Below the pieces are notes generated by a model that did no database searches, was not told where the DNA came from, and saw only the letters and a list, made by a program, of their open reading frames with translations. A DNA stretch of 33,194 nt from Chloroflexota bacterium (lineage in GTDB: Bacteria; Chloroflexota; Anaerolineae; VGOG01), in the NCBI GenBank assembly GCA_016875995.1, contig VGOG01000013.1, positions 1 to 33,194 on the forward strand, read 5' to 3'. This document shows positions 1-7,769 of the stretch, in pieces; position 1 is the first letter of the stretch, and every line of letters starts with the position of its first letter. Both the position numbers and the translations under genes were made by a program.

Positions 1-1322
1 AGCCTCTCCTGCAACGCCGCACGGCAGGCCAGCAGCGACACACCACCGCCAGGCACCACGCCGTCCGTGATCGCGCCCCGCAGGGCATCGGAGGCCCGCT
101 GTGCCAGTTCCTTGCGGGCATTGATCTCCAATTCCGTCGCCCCACCTACCCACAGCACCGCCGACCCGCCCATCAGTTTGCCAATGCGTTCCTGTAGTTT
201 CCTGCGCACCTCCGGATCGTCGGCCCGTCCAAAGGCGGCGCGCAGGCTGACGATGTGCTTACGCAACGCGCGGGGGTCGCCTTTGCCCCCAACGATGCCA
301 AAATAGGTGCGGTCGGCCCAGGCTCGGCGGGCACGCCCCAGGTGTTGGACCTTTACCCCACTCAGCGTATAGCCCGCTGTCTTTGCCAAAGGACGCCCAC
401 CGCTCAAGACAGCCAGATCCTCCAACGATGCTGCCTGATCACCGGCAGTCATCCCCGGAGTCTGCACAGCGATGGCCTGGAATTTGGCCGGGTCCCGACT
501 CGCCATCAGCAGCAGGGCTATGGCGTTATCGGAAAGCCTGCCCGCTACGATCAGCAGGGAGTGGATTTCAGCCTGCATCGCTGCCTCTATCACGGGTATC
601 AGTTGGCGTGGATCCTCAATATCGAGGTCGCTGATCAAGATGGCGGCGTTCTCCATCTCCGTTCTGAGGCTGGTATGGTCAGTGATCATCTGGCGGGAAA
701 GGATGCCGCCCTTCCAATACATCCCCTCTACGTATTCTCGCTCCAGCTCCCGGCTGCGGCCAGAGCGGATCTCAAGCTGGCCGTACTCGCCAATGATGTC
801 GAAAATCTCGCCCAGCATTTTGGCCAGGGACGGATCATGGCAGATCGTTTCGGCCATCTGGGCGAATTTCTCCTGGCCCTCCAGGTACACCGCCATACCA
901 GTCAACTCATTGAGGACGACCCCCATACCTTTCTCCAGGTAGTGACGCAACGCCATCCCGTTCCCACCGGAGACAATGTAGTGCACGCCCTGATTGTAGA
1001 CCGACTGGAACAACACGGCAGCGGTGGCCGTCCCATCGCCGACCTTTTCGTGCAGACGCCACAACACGTGGCGAAGGAGCATCGCGCCCACATCTTCGTC
1101 GCGGTCGGCCAACTCGATGATGCGTCGGGCAATGACACCACCATCGTCGAGGAGCTCCGGCGCTTTGTCCCTGGGAGATCGCTCAATGGCGACGGTACGG
1201 GGAAGCGGGCCCAGGGTTGGCCGGAGCGTATCGGCGATCTGGTTGATACCCTGTTGTAGGCCTCGATAAGCAGTGGGTTGAAAAACAACTCGTTGAGTCT
1301 GCCGTTTTGCCGCTTTTGCCAT
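1..1322 (-). CDS. Divergent GroEL-family chaperonin (Cpn60 paralogue), C-terminus beyond the left edge
   Basis: About 440 residues are visible from an ATG at 1322; the end of the gene is outside the window. The frame is open throughout and reads as group I chaperonin. It begins MAKAAKRQTQRVVF, has LGP at 37-39, the ATPase motif GDGTATAAVL around residues 95-104 (D96 equals E. coli D87), DDGGVIA at 59-65 (D60 equals D52), and SDAL followed by GVVPGGG near 411-427 (D412 equals D398). The ATP-hydrolysis aspartates are therefore kept. Two regions diverge. The nucleotide loop GPKG reads GPLP. The apical segment reads EGMYWKGGILSRQM, where canonical GroEL has tyrosines and phenylalanine (Y199, Y203, F204) that bind substrate. 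No groES is seen nearby. It is probably a specialised paralogue, not the housekeeping GroEL. The family call is confident; the role is unknown. Confidence 0.85.
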   Translation of the reverse strand, partial: MAKAAKRQTQRVVFQPTAYRGLQQGINQIADTLRPTLGPLPRTVAIERSPRDKAPELLDDGGVIARRIIELADRDEDVGAMLLRHVLWRLHEKVGDGTATAAVLFQSVYNQGVHYIVSGGNGMALRHYLEKGMGVVLNELTGMAVYLEGQEKFAQMAETICHDPSLAKMLGEIFDIIGEYGQLEIRSGRSRELEREYVEGMYWKGGILSRQMITDHTSLRTEMENAAILISDLDIEDPRQLIPVIEAAMQAEIHSLLIVAGRLSDNAIALLLMASRDPAKFQAIAVQTPGMTAGDQAASLEDLAVLSGGRPLAKTAGYTLSGVKVQHLGRARRAWADRTYFGIVGGKGDPRALRKHIVSLRAAFGRADDPEVRRKLQERIGKLMGGSAVLWVGGATELEINARKELAQRASDALRGAITDGVVPGGGVSLLACRAALQER

Positions 1323-1374
1323 AAAAGAAAACCTTTCACAATGGGGATTCGCTGCCCGTAACTACATCCTCTGT

Positions 1375-1462
1375 TGTCATTGCGAGCGTTTTTTGCGAAG
1401 CAATCCCCAACTTGCGAATTGGAGATTGCTTCGTCGGCAAAAACCGCCTCCTCGCAATGACA
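1375..1462. repeat. Palindromic intergenic repeat (REP-like), copy 1
   Basis: Long imperfect inverted repeat. It starts TGTCATTGCGAG and ends CTCGCAATGACA, with inner arms GAAGCAATC and GATTGCTTCG. It lies between the end of the GH51 gene and the start of the GroEL-like gene. A second copy with the same ends and the same flank (GCCTGAG) is at 29544-29625. The strong stem may stop transcripts from the GH51 operon, but no T-run follows it. Confidence 0.85.
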
Positions 1463-1483
1463 GCCTGAGTCGTTACCGCTGCC

Positions 1484-2947
1484 CTATCTCCGCAGGGTCA
1501 TCACCGTCAGCGAGTGGGCGGGGAACTGGTAGGTGAAATGCGCGGCCACGTCCACCTGGCTCTCCGCTACCCCCACGCGCTCGTGACCGAAATCGTTGGT
1601 GGCATCCACGTCGTCGGCGTTGACCGTGTAGGCCATCGCCGGGCTGGCTGGCTGCCATCCGCCCAGGTCAATCTCCGTCGTCAGCGCCGCTTCTTGGTGC
1701 CGGTTGATGGCTGCCAACGTCAGCGTGTCACCTGCCTCGGACAGGGTGGCGGACACGTCCAGATACGGAAACGGCCCCAGCCCGCGCAGCCGCCGGTCTT
1801 TCGGAGCCTCAGGGAAGGTGTGGGTGTCACACGCCACCCACGCCTCCAAGGCGATGGGCTGGCGGTGGGTTGCGTATAGCAGCAGCGGATAGTAGATCGT
1901 CTGGCGGAACAGGCCGTCCGGCCGGGTGAAGATAGGCGCGATCACGTTGACCATCTGGGCCAGGTTGGCCATGCCCATGGCCCTGGGGTGACGCTGGAAC
2001 TCGTTCAGGTAGGCGGCTACCGCCAGCGCATCGGCCAGGGTGTAGCGCTCCTCGAGCCGTCCCCCCTCGGCTTTCTCGCGGAACCAGACGTTCCACTCGT
2101 CAAAGGCGATGCGGATGGGATGCTCGATCCCCTGTTGAAAGCGGATGGTGTCAATGAGCACTTGCGTCGCCTCAATCATGCGGCCGGCGTGGTGTGGCTG
2201 GAAGACGTTGGCATAGTAGTCACTGCTGCCCGTGTAGAGGTGGATGCTGTGGAAATCCACGATGGGCGCCAGCACCTCCAGCACGATGCGATCCCACTCG
2301 CTGAGGCCGTCCAGACCACAACTGATGAGCTGGATGGATGGATCAACCCACTTCATCAGCTTGGCCGCCTCCCGCGCGTAGCGGGCATATTCTTCGGCTG
2401 GCTTGTGTCCCATCTGCCAGGGCCCATACATCTCATTTCCCAGCCCCCAGTACTTGACGCCGTATGGCTCCGCGTGGCCGCTCTGCCGACGCAGGTTGGC
2501 GTAGAGGGTGTTCCCGCTGCCGTTGCAGTACTCCACCCAGTTACGCGCCTCGTCCAGCGTGCCTGTGCCCAGGTTGATGCAGATGTACGGCTCCGCGCCC
2601 AGATCGCGACAGTAGGCGATGAACTCGTCCGTGCCGAAGCGATTGGACTCCTCGGCGTGCCAGGCCAGTTCCAGGCGCCGTGGCCGCCGCTCCTTGGGCC
2701 CGATACCGTCCTCCCAATGGTAGCCAGAGACGAAGTTGCCGCCCGGCCAGCGCAGGACCGGCGGTCGCAGCCCTTTGGCGGCCTCCAACACATCCCGTCG
2801 GAAGCCGCGGCCATCGCTCAGCGGCGAGCCTTCCTCGTAGATGCCGCCGTAAATGCACCGTCCCAGGTGCTCGATGAATTGACCGTAGATGAGGGGGGTG
2901 ATCCGGCCCAGCCAGCGGTCGGGGTCAATTTTGATGCGTGCGGACAT
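1484..2947 (-). CDS. GH51 alpha-L-arabinofuranosidase
   Basis: A 487-residue protein that should release terminal alpha-L-arabinofuranosyl groups from arabinan, arabinoxylan or arabinogalactan fragments by a retaining mechanism. The N-terminal part is the (beta/alpha)8 barrel: YGQFIEHLGRCIYGGIY at 21-37, LRWPGGNF near 65-72, the acid/base E172 in GLGNEMYG and the nucleophile E284 in AFDEWNVWF. The C-terminal ~150 residues form the usual beta domain. Length fits the family. There is no signal peptide, so it acts on imported oligosaccharides in the cytoplasm. The ATG is preceded by AAGGGGAAAG at a workable distance. Its first 23 bases overlap the end of the upstream UroD-fold gene, which implies translational coupling and places it last in the ribose-type ABC operon. 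Confidence 0.93.
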   Translation of the reverse strand: MSARIKIDPDRWLGRITPLIYGQFIEHLGRCIYGGIYEEGSPLSDGRGFRRDVLEAAKGLRPPVLRWPGGNFVSGYHWEDGIGPKERRPRRLELAWHAEESNRFGTDEFIAYCRDLGAEPYICINLGTGTLDEARNWVEYCNGSGNTLYANLRRQSGHAEPYGVKYWGLGNEMYGPWQMGHKPAEEYARYAREAAKLMKWVDPSIQLISCGLDGLSEWDRIVLEVLAPIVDFHSIHLYTGSSDYYANVFQPHHAGRMIEATQVLIDTIRFQQGIEHPIRIAFDEWNVWFREKAEGGRLEERYTLADALAVAAYLNEFQRHPRAMGMANLAQMVNVIAPIFTRPDGLFRQTIYYPLLLYATHRQPIALEAWVACDTHTFPEAPKDRRLRGLGPFPYLDVSATLSEAGDTLTLAAINRHQEAALTTEIDLGGWQPASPAMAYTVNADDVDATNDFGHERVGVAESQVDVAAHFTYQFPAHSLTVMTLRR

Positions 2948-3992
2948 ACGGTTTCTTTCCCCTTTCTTTCAACTCATTCACGTATCCAGGCTGCTGCTGG
3001 ACTGTCTCGATGAAAGCCAGCATGTTTTCCAGGGGCACATCCCCCTCCACATCGTGGGCCGGAGCAAAGATGTAGCCACCATCGCCGCCGAGTTTCAGGA
3101 GGGACACGGTCTCCCGACGGACATCATCGCTGGAGCCGTAGGGCAGGGTCCGCTGCGTGGACAGGCCTCCGTGGAAAGCCAGGCGACCACGATAGCGCCG
3201 GATCAGCGAGGTCACGTCCATGACCTCCGGCTGAAAGGGGTTGAAGCAATTCACCCCGATCTCGATCAGGTCATCGAACAGCTCGTCCACGTCCCCACAG
3301 GAATGGATCATCACATACTTGCCCGCCTCGCGCACGACACCGTACATGCGTTTCAGCACGGGATAGATGAACCTGTGCCACATAACAGGCCCCATCTGCA
3401 GGCCACGCTGCATGCCCCAATCATCTCCGAAGTAGACGGCGTCAATGTCGTATTGCAGGGCCTGCTTGACCTGGGCGATGTTATAATCGGCGATGGTGTT
3501 CAGCAGGTCGTGGACGAAACCTGGATGGTCGTGGAAATCCATCGTCAGGTTTTCCCAGCCGCGCAGCGTCCAGGCTCTCTCCCAGAGCGAAAAGCCGATC
3601 TGGAAGACGCGGAAGCGGTCGCCTTGTCTCTCGATTCGAGCGGGGATATCGGCGAAGAAGCGGGGGTCCAGGGGGTCAGGAAAGCCGTAGCTTTTGAGCG
3701 TGGGGTGCGGCAAAACGCGGTTCTTGGGGGTGCCGATGTCCTGGTCAATGCTTCTGTCCCATATCACCCCAAACACGTCCTGGAAACAGTCATCGCCGAG
3801 GTCGGTGAAAAACCCGATGTCGCTTCCCAAGCGGAGAAAGTGGTTTTGTAGTACGTCTTCCAGATCAGATTGGCCAAAATGCTGCTGGAGCTTCTCCCGC
3901 GCTTCTTTGGTCAATCCGATGCTCCAGGGAACGTAGGGCGGACGTTTGGCCTCCAGTGCAAGTTTAACGACTTCTCGCCTTGCCATTTTCAA
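2925..3992 (-). CDS. UroD/MtaA-fold protein 1 (putative methyltransferase-like)
   Basis: A 355-residue protein of the uroporphyrinogen decarboxylase superfamily (COG0407 type). It is not HemE: the N-terminal RQAGRY-like motif of true uroporphyrinogen decarboxylases is missing. Visible landmarks are WERAWTLRGWENL at 137-149, YFGDDWG at 187-193, IHSCGDVDELFDDLIEIG at 229-246 and PAHDVEGDVPLENM at 311-324. The H230-x-C232 pair matches two zinc ligands of the MtaA/MtbA methylcobamide:CoM methyltransferases. The position of their third ligand, a cysteine, holds H313 here. A second in-frame ATG lies two codons in (3986). Neither start has a good ribosome-binding site. It is the third of three paralogues in a row. 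The substrate is unknown; the methyl-transfer role is inferred from the family. Confidence 0.8.
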   Translation of the reverse strand: MKMARREVVKLALEAKRPPYVPWSIGLTKEAREKLQQHFGQSDLEDVLQNHFLRLGSDIGFFTDLGDDCFQDVFGVIWDRSIDQDIGTPKNRVLPHPTLKSYGFPDPLDPRFFADIPARIERQGDRFRVFQIGFSLWERAWTLRGWENLTMDFHDHPGFVHDLLNTIADYNIAQVKQALQYDIDAVYFGDDWGMQRGLQMGPVMWHRFIYPVLKRMYGVVREAGKYVMIHSCGDVDELFDDLIEIGVNCFNPFQPEVMDVTSLIRRYRGRLAFHGGLSTQRTLPYGSSDDVRRETVSLLKLGGDGGYIFAPAHDVEGDVPLENMLAFIETVQQQPGYVNELKERGKKPYVRTHQN

Positions 3993-4114
3993 AACTCAGC
4001 CAATACAAATTCTGAGCAGAGCGGACTCCCACGCCCAATGGCACTAACTTTTCAGGCCGCGCGGGCATGATGAATTTTGAGAGCTCACTCGGGTAACCGC
4101 AGGATGATGCTGCA

Positions 4115-4135
4115 CTACAGCTTGGAAAGCTGTAG
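4115..4135. promoter_or_regulatory. Perfect small stem-loop in the UroD1-UroD2 spacer
   Basis: Nine-base arms CTACAGCTT and AAGCTGTAG around a 3-base loop (GGA on the plus strand). It lies downstream of UroD2 in the transcribed strand and is the second of two perfect inverted repeats in this 239-bp spacer. No T-run follows it, so it is not a simple terminator. It could be an mRNA-stability or attenuation element. Confidence 0.55.
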
Positions 4136-4178
4136 ATTGAGTCCGTTCATATCTTCAAAAAGGCTGTCCTCTGCCCAA

Positions 4179-4200
4179 ACTACATCATTAATGATGTAGT
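4179..4200. promoter_or_regulatory. Perfect 22-bp palindrome, possible operator or mRNA hairpin
   Basis: The two 10-base halves ACTACATCAT and ATGATGTAGT flank a central TA and match exactly across all 22 bases. It is AT-rich and sits 31 bases after the end of UroD2 and about 190 bases before UroD1. The symmetry suits a dimeric DNA-binding protein. It does not resemble the LacI-type operators elsewhere in the window. As RNA it would fold with a TTAA loop. The rest of the spacer shows no convincing promoter. Confidence 0.6.
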
Positions 4201-4231
4201 GTCACTTTGCCATACCACCGTCTCACTACCT

Positions 4232-5380
4232 TCAGTACTTTCCGTATTCGAGGGCGGTCTCAAACAGGGTGACGATGTTTTCAGGAGGGACCAGTGCCTG
4301 GATGTTGTGGACGGCGGCGAAGACGAATCCGCCGCCAGGGGCCAGGTCGTCAATGCGTCGCCTGACCTCGTCGGCCACATCTTCCGGTGTGCCGAAAGGC
4401 AATACATGCTGGGTATCAACCCCGCCGCCCCAGAAGACGATGTCTTGGCCATACTCTCGCTTGAGTCGTTTGGTGTCCATGCCCCGCGCCGAGACCTGGA
4501 CCGGGTTGAGAATGTCGAAGCCCAGCTCGATCAAATCCGGGATCAGATCATAGACCGCCCCGCAACTGTGATAATAGACCTTGGCGTCTGTCTTGCTCTT
4601 GATCGCCTCCAGCAGGCGGCGTTGTTTGGGCTTGATCATACGGCGGTAAAGGTCGGGCGAGATGAGCCAGCCATCCTGGCCGCTTACATCGTCCCAATAG
4701 GTGAAGACCTGGAGGTATGGCCCCACCTGCTCCAGATAGTTGTGGCAGGACTCGATGTAGATTTCAGTGATCTGCTCCATCATTCGGTCGGCGAATTTCG
4801 GCTCTTTGACCAGGGCGATGAGGAAATTCTCCAGGCCCATGGTTCTGGCCGGTTGCTCAAAGATGCCGCCGCCGATGACGGCGCTGCCGACCAGGGCATA
4901 ATCGGTGTTTTCGTAGAGGTACCTGGCCTGCTGGCGAAGTCGGGCATTCACCTCTGGGGGGTCGGGGCGCGGCCAGGTATAGCCGTCCAGGGCTTTCATG
5001 GTAGCTTCCTTGATGGGAAAGTCCACCCAGTCGAAGTACAGTCCCTCATGTTTGGGCATGTGCAGCTTGGAGCCCCAGCGGTCAATGAAGGCGTAGTAGT
5101 CGCCGTCCTCGAAGATGTTCACGTCTGGCGCAGTAGCGGCGGGCAACTGGACCATCCGGAAGTCCACGCCGAAGCGCTCCAGAAGGGCCTCGTCCAGGTA
5201 GGGCAGTTGCTGGACGTAGTCTAGCATCCTGAGCTCCTCCACCTCCAGCCCCAGGTGTTTCTTGAGCGCGATGTAGGCGTTTTTGTGGATGGAAGAGCAG
5301 ATCGTACCGCCCAGATCAATGGGGATGCGGTCGGGCTGTTGGTGATTCAGGGCTAACATGACCCGTTCGCGTGGATTCAT
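4232..5380 (-). CDS. UroD/MtaA-fold protein 2 (putative methyltransferase-like)
   Basis: A 382-residue paralogue of the flanking genes, with the typical opening MNPRERVMLALNHQQPDRIP and a TIM-barrel URO-D domain over the full length. Motifs: WDDVSGQDGWLISPDLY at 229-245, YYHSCGAVYDLIPDLIELG at 269-287, VDTQHVLPFGTPEDV at 321-335 and AAVHNIQALVPPENI at 355-369. H271-x-C273 could bind zinc as in MtaA/MtbA, with H358 in place of their third cysteine ligand. HemE signatures are absent. The ATG has no Shine-Dalgarno sequence; it follows a CCTCC-rich heptad repeat that fills the junction with UroD3. Family assignment is solid. Reaction and substrate are not known, and annotation as heme-pathway UroD would be wrong. 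Confidence 0.82.
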   Translation of the reverse strand: MNPRERVMLALNHQQPDRIPIDLGGTICSSIHKNAYIALKKHLGLEVEELRMLDYVQQLPYLDEALLERFGVDFRMVQLPAATAPDVNIFEDGDYYAFIDRWGSKLHMPKHEGLYFDWVDFPIKEATMKALDGYTWPRPDPPEVNARLRQQARYLYENTDYALVGSAVIGGGIFEQPARTMGLENFLIALVKEPKFADRMMEQITEIYIESCHNYLEQVGPYLQVFTYWDDVSGQDGWLISPDLYRRMIKPKQRRLLEAIKSKTDAKVYYHSCGAVYDLIPDLIELGFDILNPVQVSARGMDTKRLKREYGQDIVFWGGGVDTQHVLPFGTPEDVADEVRRRIDDLAPGGGFVFAAVHNIQALVPPENIVTLFETALEYGKY

Positions 5381-5385
5381 AGTTT

Positions 5386-5456
5386 GGAAGTTGGAGGTTG
5401 GAAGTTGGAGGTTGGAGGTGCATGATCCACCTTCTAACCTCTAATCTCTAAACTCC
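5386..5456. repeat. Heptad array with inverted copies, UroD2/UroD3 junction
   Basis: Five heptads of the form GGARGTK lie end to end at 5386-5420. After an 8-base spacer come four pyrimidine heptads of the form AMYYTCY at 5429-5456, giving a long imperfect hairpin. The last codon and the stop codon of UroD3 (TAG at 5448-5450) lie inside the second set. See also 6543-6606, 7692-7760, 8563-8634, 14137-14152 and 19448-19531. Confidence 0.85.
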
Positions 5457-6539
5457 AGTTATGGTATTGACCATAGCCCAGAAGTTTTCCAGGGGGGTAT
5501 CCAGTTGCACGTGATGGGTCGGGCCGATGATCAATCCGCCGTTCTTGCCCAGCGTTTTCAGGCGGGTGATCGCTTCTCTTTCCACCTCGGCCGGTGTTCC
5601 AAAGGGCAGGGTGTATTGCTCATCTATCGAGCCCCAGAAGCACAGTTTGTCCCCGTACTCCTTTTTCAGTTTCTCAGGATCCATGCACCTGGGCTGAACT
5701 GGATTCAGAATGTCCAGGCCGATTTCGATCAGGTCGGGGATGATGGGGTAGATATTGCCGTCCGAATGATAGGCCACTTTCACGTCTGGATTGATGCTCT
5801 TCAGGCTGGAGATAAACGTCGCCAGGCGGGGCTTGAGGAAGCGGCGCCAGGTTTGGGGTGAGATGAGCATCCTATCCTGAGCGCCCACGTCATCCCCGAT
5901 CCAAATCATGTCTACACCCATTTGCACCAGCTTCTTAGCGGCAGTGAGGTGGTAGTTGAACGGTATATCTAAAAGTCTTTCGATGAGATCAGGATGGAGC
6001 GCCAAGTCCATCAGTGTCTTCTCGTATCCTCTGAGCGCCCAGGCGGTTTCAAAGATCGTGGTCACCGTCACGCCCACGATCCAGTATTCGTCCTTGAATT
6101 CCTTGATCACCCTTTCCGTTTCGACGTATAACTCAGGCCGGTTCGGATCGGGCGGTTGATATGACTCTACCGCTTTATCGTCGGCCAGAGGATGACCCAC
6201 TATTTCGGTATAACGGCCTTTGCCGAATCTGGTTTCATATTCTATGTTCTTCCATCCCACTCCCCACTCATCGGTATAGGAAACGCCGTCCTCACTGTAG
6301 AGCTCAGTGGCGTAGTAGGAGTTGGCCCATCCTACAGACGTTAGAAGCATGTCCTGATCCAGGATGCGCTCCAACACGTACGTGTTACCACCTCCGTGGG
6401 GGTTGTAGAAATCTTCATCTTTGAGCCCCAAGTCATCCTTAAGCCTGGTGACGAATTCAGGCGTAAAGCTGATCTGCATGGGACATCTATCAGGCTCCTC
6501 GTGGTGGAGAGCCATGAGTACTCGATCTCGATGCTTCAT
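5448..6539 (-). CDS. UroD/MtaA-fold protein 3 with HSDG in place of HSCG
   Basis: A 363-residue paralogue starting MKHRDRVLMALHHEEPDRCP from the ATG at 6539. A longer TTG-initiated frame to 6587 would only add repeat-derived residues. Motifs: ETAWALRGYEKTLMDL at 164-179, WIGDDVGAQDRMLISP at 213-228, AYHSDGNIYPIIPDLIEIG at 256-274, DEQYTLPFGTPAEV at 306-319 and GPTHHVQLDTPLENF at 339-353. The cysteine of the H-x-C pair is replaced by D260, so metal binding, if any, must differ from its two neighbours. There is no Shine-Dalgarno sequence before the ATG; the leader is a heptad array. It is the first of the three UroD-fold genes after the ABC permease. Confidence 0.82.
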   Translation of the reverse strand: MKHRDRVLMALHHEEPDRCPMQISFTPEFVTRLKDDLGLKDEDFYNPHGGGNTYVLERILDQDMLLTSVGWANSYYATELYSEDGVSYTDEWGVGWKNIEYETRFGKGRYTEIVGHPLADDKAVESYQPPDPNRPELYVETERVIKEFKDEYWIVGVTVTTIFETAWALRGYEKTLMDLALHPDLIERLLDIPFNYHLTAAKKLVQMGVDMIWIGDDVGAQDRMLISPQTWRRFLKPRLATFISSLKSINPDVKVAYHSDGNIYPIIPDLIEIGLDILNPVQPRCMDPEKLKKEYGDKLCFWGSIDEQYTLPFGTPAEVEREAITRLKTLGKNGGLIIGPTHHVQLDTPLENFWAMVNTITGV

Positions 6540-6542
6540 TTT

Positions 6543-6606
6543 GGAGGTTAAAGGTTCGAGGTTCGGGGTTGGAGATCTAACTTCCAACCTCCAATTTCCA
6601 ATCTCC
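6543..6606. repeat. Heptad array with inverted copies, permease/UroD3 junction
   Basis: Heptads GGAGGTT, AAAGGTT, CGAGGTT, CGGGGTT and GGAGATC at 6543-6577 are followed by four exact AAYYTCC heptads at 6579-6606. This fills the spacer between the permease stop (6612) and the UroD3 ATG (6539). The unit is the same type as at 5386-5456. Confidence 0.87.
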
Positions 6607-6611
6607 TATCG

Positions 6612-7637
6612 TTATGAACGCGCCAGCCTTCTTCTTAGCACAGAGTGCATCGAGACCGAGACGACGATAATCAAACCATAGATCAGTTGCGTCCAGAACC
6701 CTGACAGACCGATGGCCACCGTTCCGGCCTCGATAGCGCCGATGATGAAACAGCCGATAAAGGTCCCCAATATAGTCCCCACTCCGCCGAAAACCGAAGT
6801 GCCGCCCAAGAATACAGAGGCCAGCGTCCTCAGAAGATACCCTTCCCCCAGATTAACCCAGAAGTAGTTCACTTCCAGACTAGCCAAAAGGCCTGCGAAG
6901 GCCGCCGCAAGACCGACGATAGCGAAGGCTATCATCCTTGTTCGGTCAACATTGACACCCATAAGCATAGCACTATCTCTGTTATCCCCAACCAGATAGA
7001 CATGGGCTCCGAATCTGTGACGGTTCAAAAGGACCCACACAACTACGGCCACAATAATCGCCCAGATCATCTGAGCCGGTACGTATCCTGCCAACCTGCC
7101 CACCAGTGCTTGATGTAAGATCGTTCCTTTCAGCGGCACGAGAGAAGCCGGGCGTCCGCCTGTGACCACCAGCACCACTCCTCTCCAAAAGAACTGCGTA
7201 CCGATAGTTGCCACTAGCGAGGGGATTCCGAACTTAACCACTATGATCCCGTTTAGCAATCCTACCAGAAATCCAGTAACCAGTAATAAAACAAAAGCCA
7301 GTGCCCAATTTCCAGTTCTCGGCCAAACGTTGACAAATACCAGCACTCCTATGGCCATAATAGATCCGAAGGACAAATCTATCTCCCCCGCGATAATCAC
7401 CATCGTCAATGGCAAAGCCATAATGGCAAAAAAAGGTATGGTAGACATGAATGCGCCATAGATTTCGGGGGCCAGAAACGTGCGCGGCGCTCCTATGATA
7501 AAAAACGCCCACATGGCTAAAAAGACACCAACTATGCCGATCTGTAGGCCATACCGGCGAGCAAACCTGGCCAGATCCCCATGCCATAACCGCCTTCGGC
7601 TAATAGCCACGGCTGGATCTTCAACACGAGAGGTCAT
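6612..7637 (-). CDS. Ribose-type sugar ABC transporter permease (RbsC/FrcC family)
   Basis: A 341-residue integral membrane protein with about eight to ten hydrophobic segments, matching the family length. The first ~30 residues are cytoplasmic. The conserved stretch IIAGEIDLSFGSIMAI (RbsC signature), the GLLNGIIVVKFGIPSL region and the C-terminal FLGGTSVFGGVGTILGTF are clear. The ATG at 7637 was chosen because AGGGGGAAAG sits just upstream and because the longer frame to 7760 translates a palindromic repeat. It should form the channel of an importer with the ATPase at 7770-8525 and the lipoprotein at 8644-9663. A monosaccharide substrate is likely; which one cannot be told from the sequence. 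Confidence 0.93.
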   Translation of the reverse strand: MTSRVEDPAVAISRRRLWHGDLARFARRYGLQIGIVGVFLAMWAFFIIGAPRTFLAPEIYGAFMSTIPFFAIMALPLTMVIIAGEIDLSFGSIMAIGVLVFVNVWPRTGNWALAFVLLLVTGFLVGLLNGIIVVKFGIPSLVATIGTQFFWRGVVLVVTGGRPASLVPLKGTILHQALVGRLAGYVPAQMIWAIIVAVVVWVLLNRHRFGAHVYLVGDNRDSAMLMGVNVDRTRMIAFAIVGLAAAFAGLLASLEVNYFWVNLGEGYLLRTLASVFLGGTSVFGGVGTILGTFIGCFIIGAIEAGTVAIGLSGFWTQLIYGLIIVVSVSMHSVLRRRLARS

Positions 7638-7691
7638 TTTCTTTCCCCCTAGATTGATATTATTACTACTGCACATCAACTGGATAATCAC

Positions 7692-7760
7692 ATGGAGCAA
7701 GGTCGCAGGGGAGCAGGGTCGCACCCCCCCGCTTCGCTGCCCCCCCGTTCCTTGCTCCAT
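7692..7760. repeat. Octad-type repeat hairpin, ATPase/permease junction
   Basis: Outer arms ATGGAGCAAGG (7692-7702) and CCTTGCTCCAT (7750-7760) are exact inverse complements. Inside are two 16-base units beginning GGAGCA and containing GGTCGCA, then two C7 runs separated by GCTTCGCTG. It fills the spacer between the ATPase and permease genes and has the same architecture as the heptad arrays but a different unit. Confidence 0.8.
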
Positions 7761-7769
7761 TGATTTGTG

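Noticed and set aside
1988-3013. Plus-strand 341-aa open frame opposite GH51
   Set aside because: Antisense shadow in GC-rich coding DNA; the minus strand has a complete GH51 with both catalytic glutamates.
2925-6539. Annotation of the three UroD genes as uroporphyrinogen decarboxylase (heme synthesis)
   Set aside because: HemE N-terminal signature motifs are missing, there are three divergent copies, and the context is a sugar operon.
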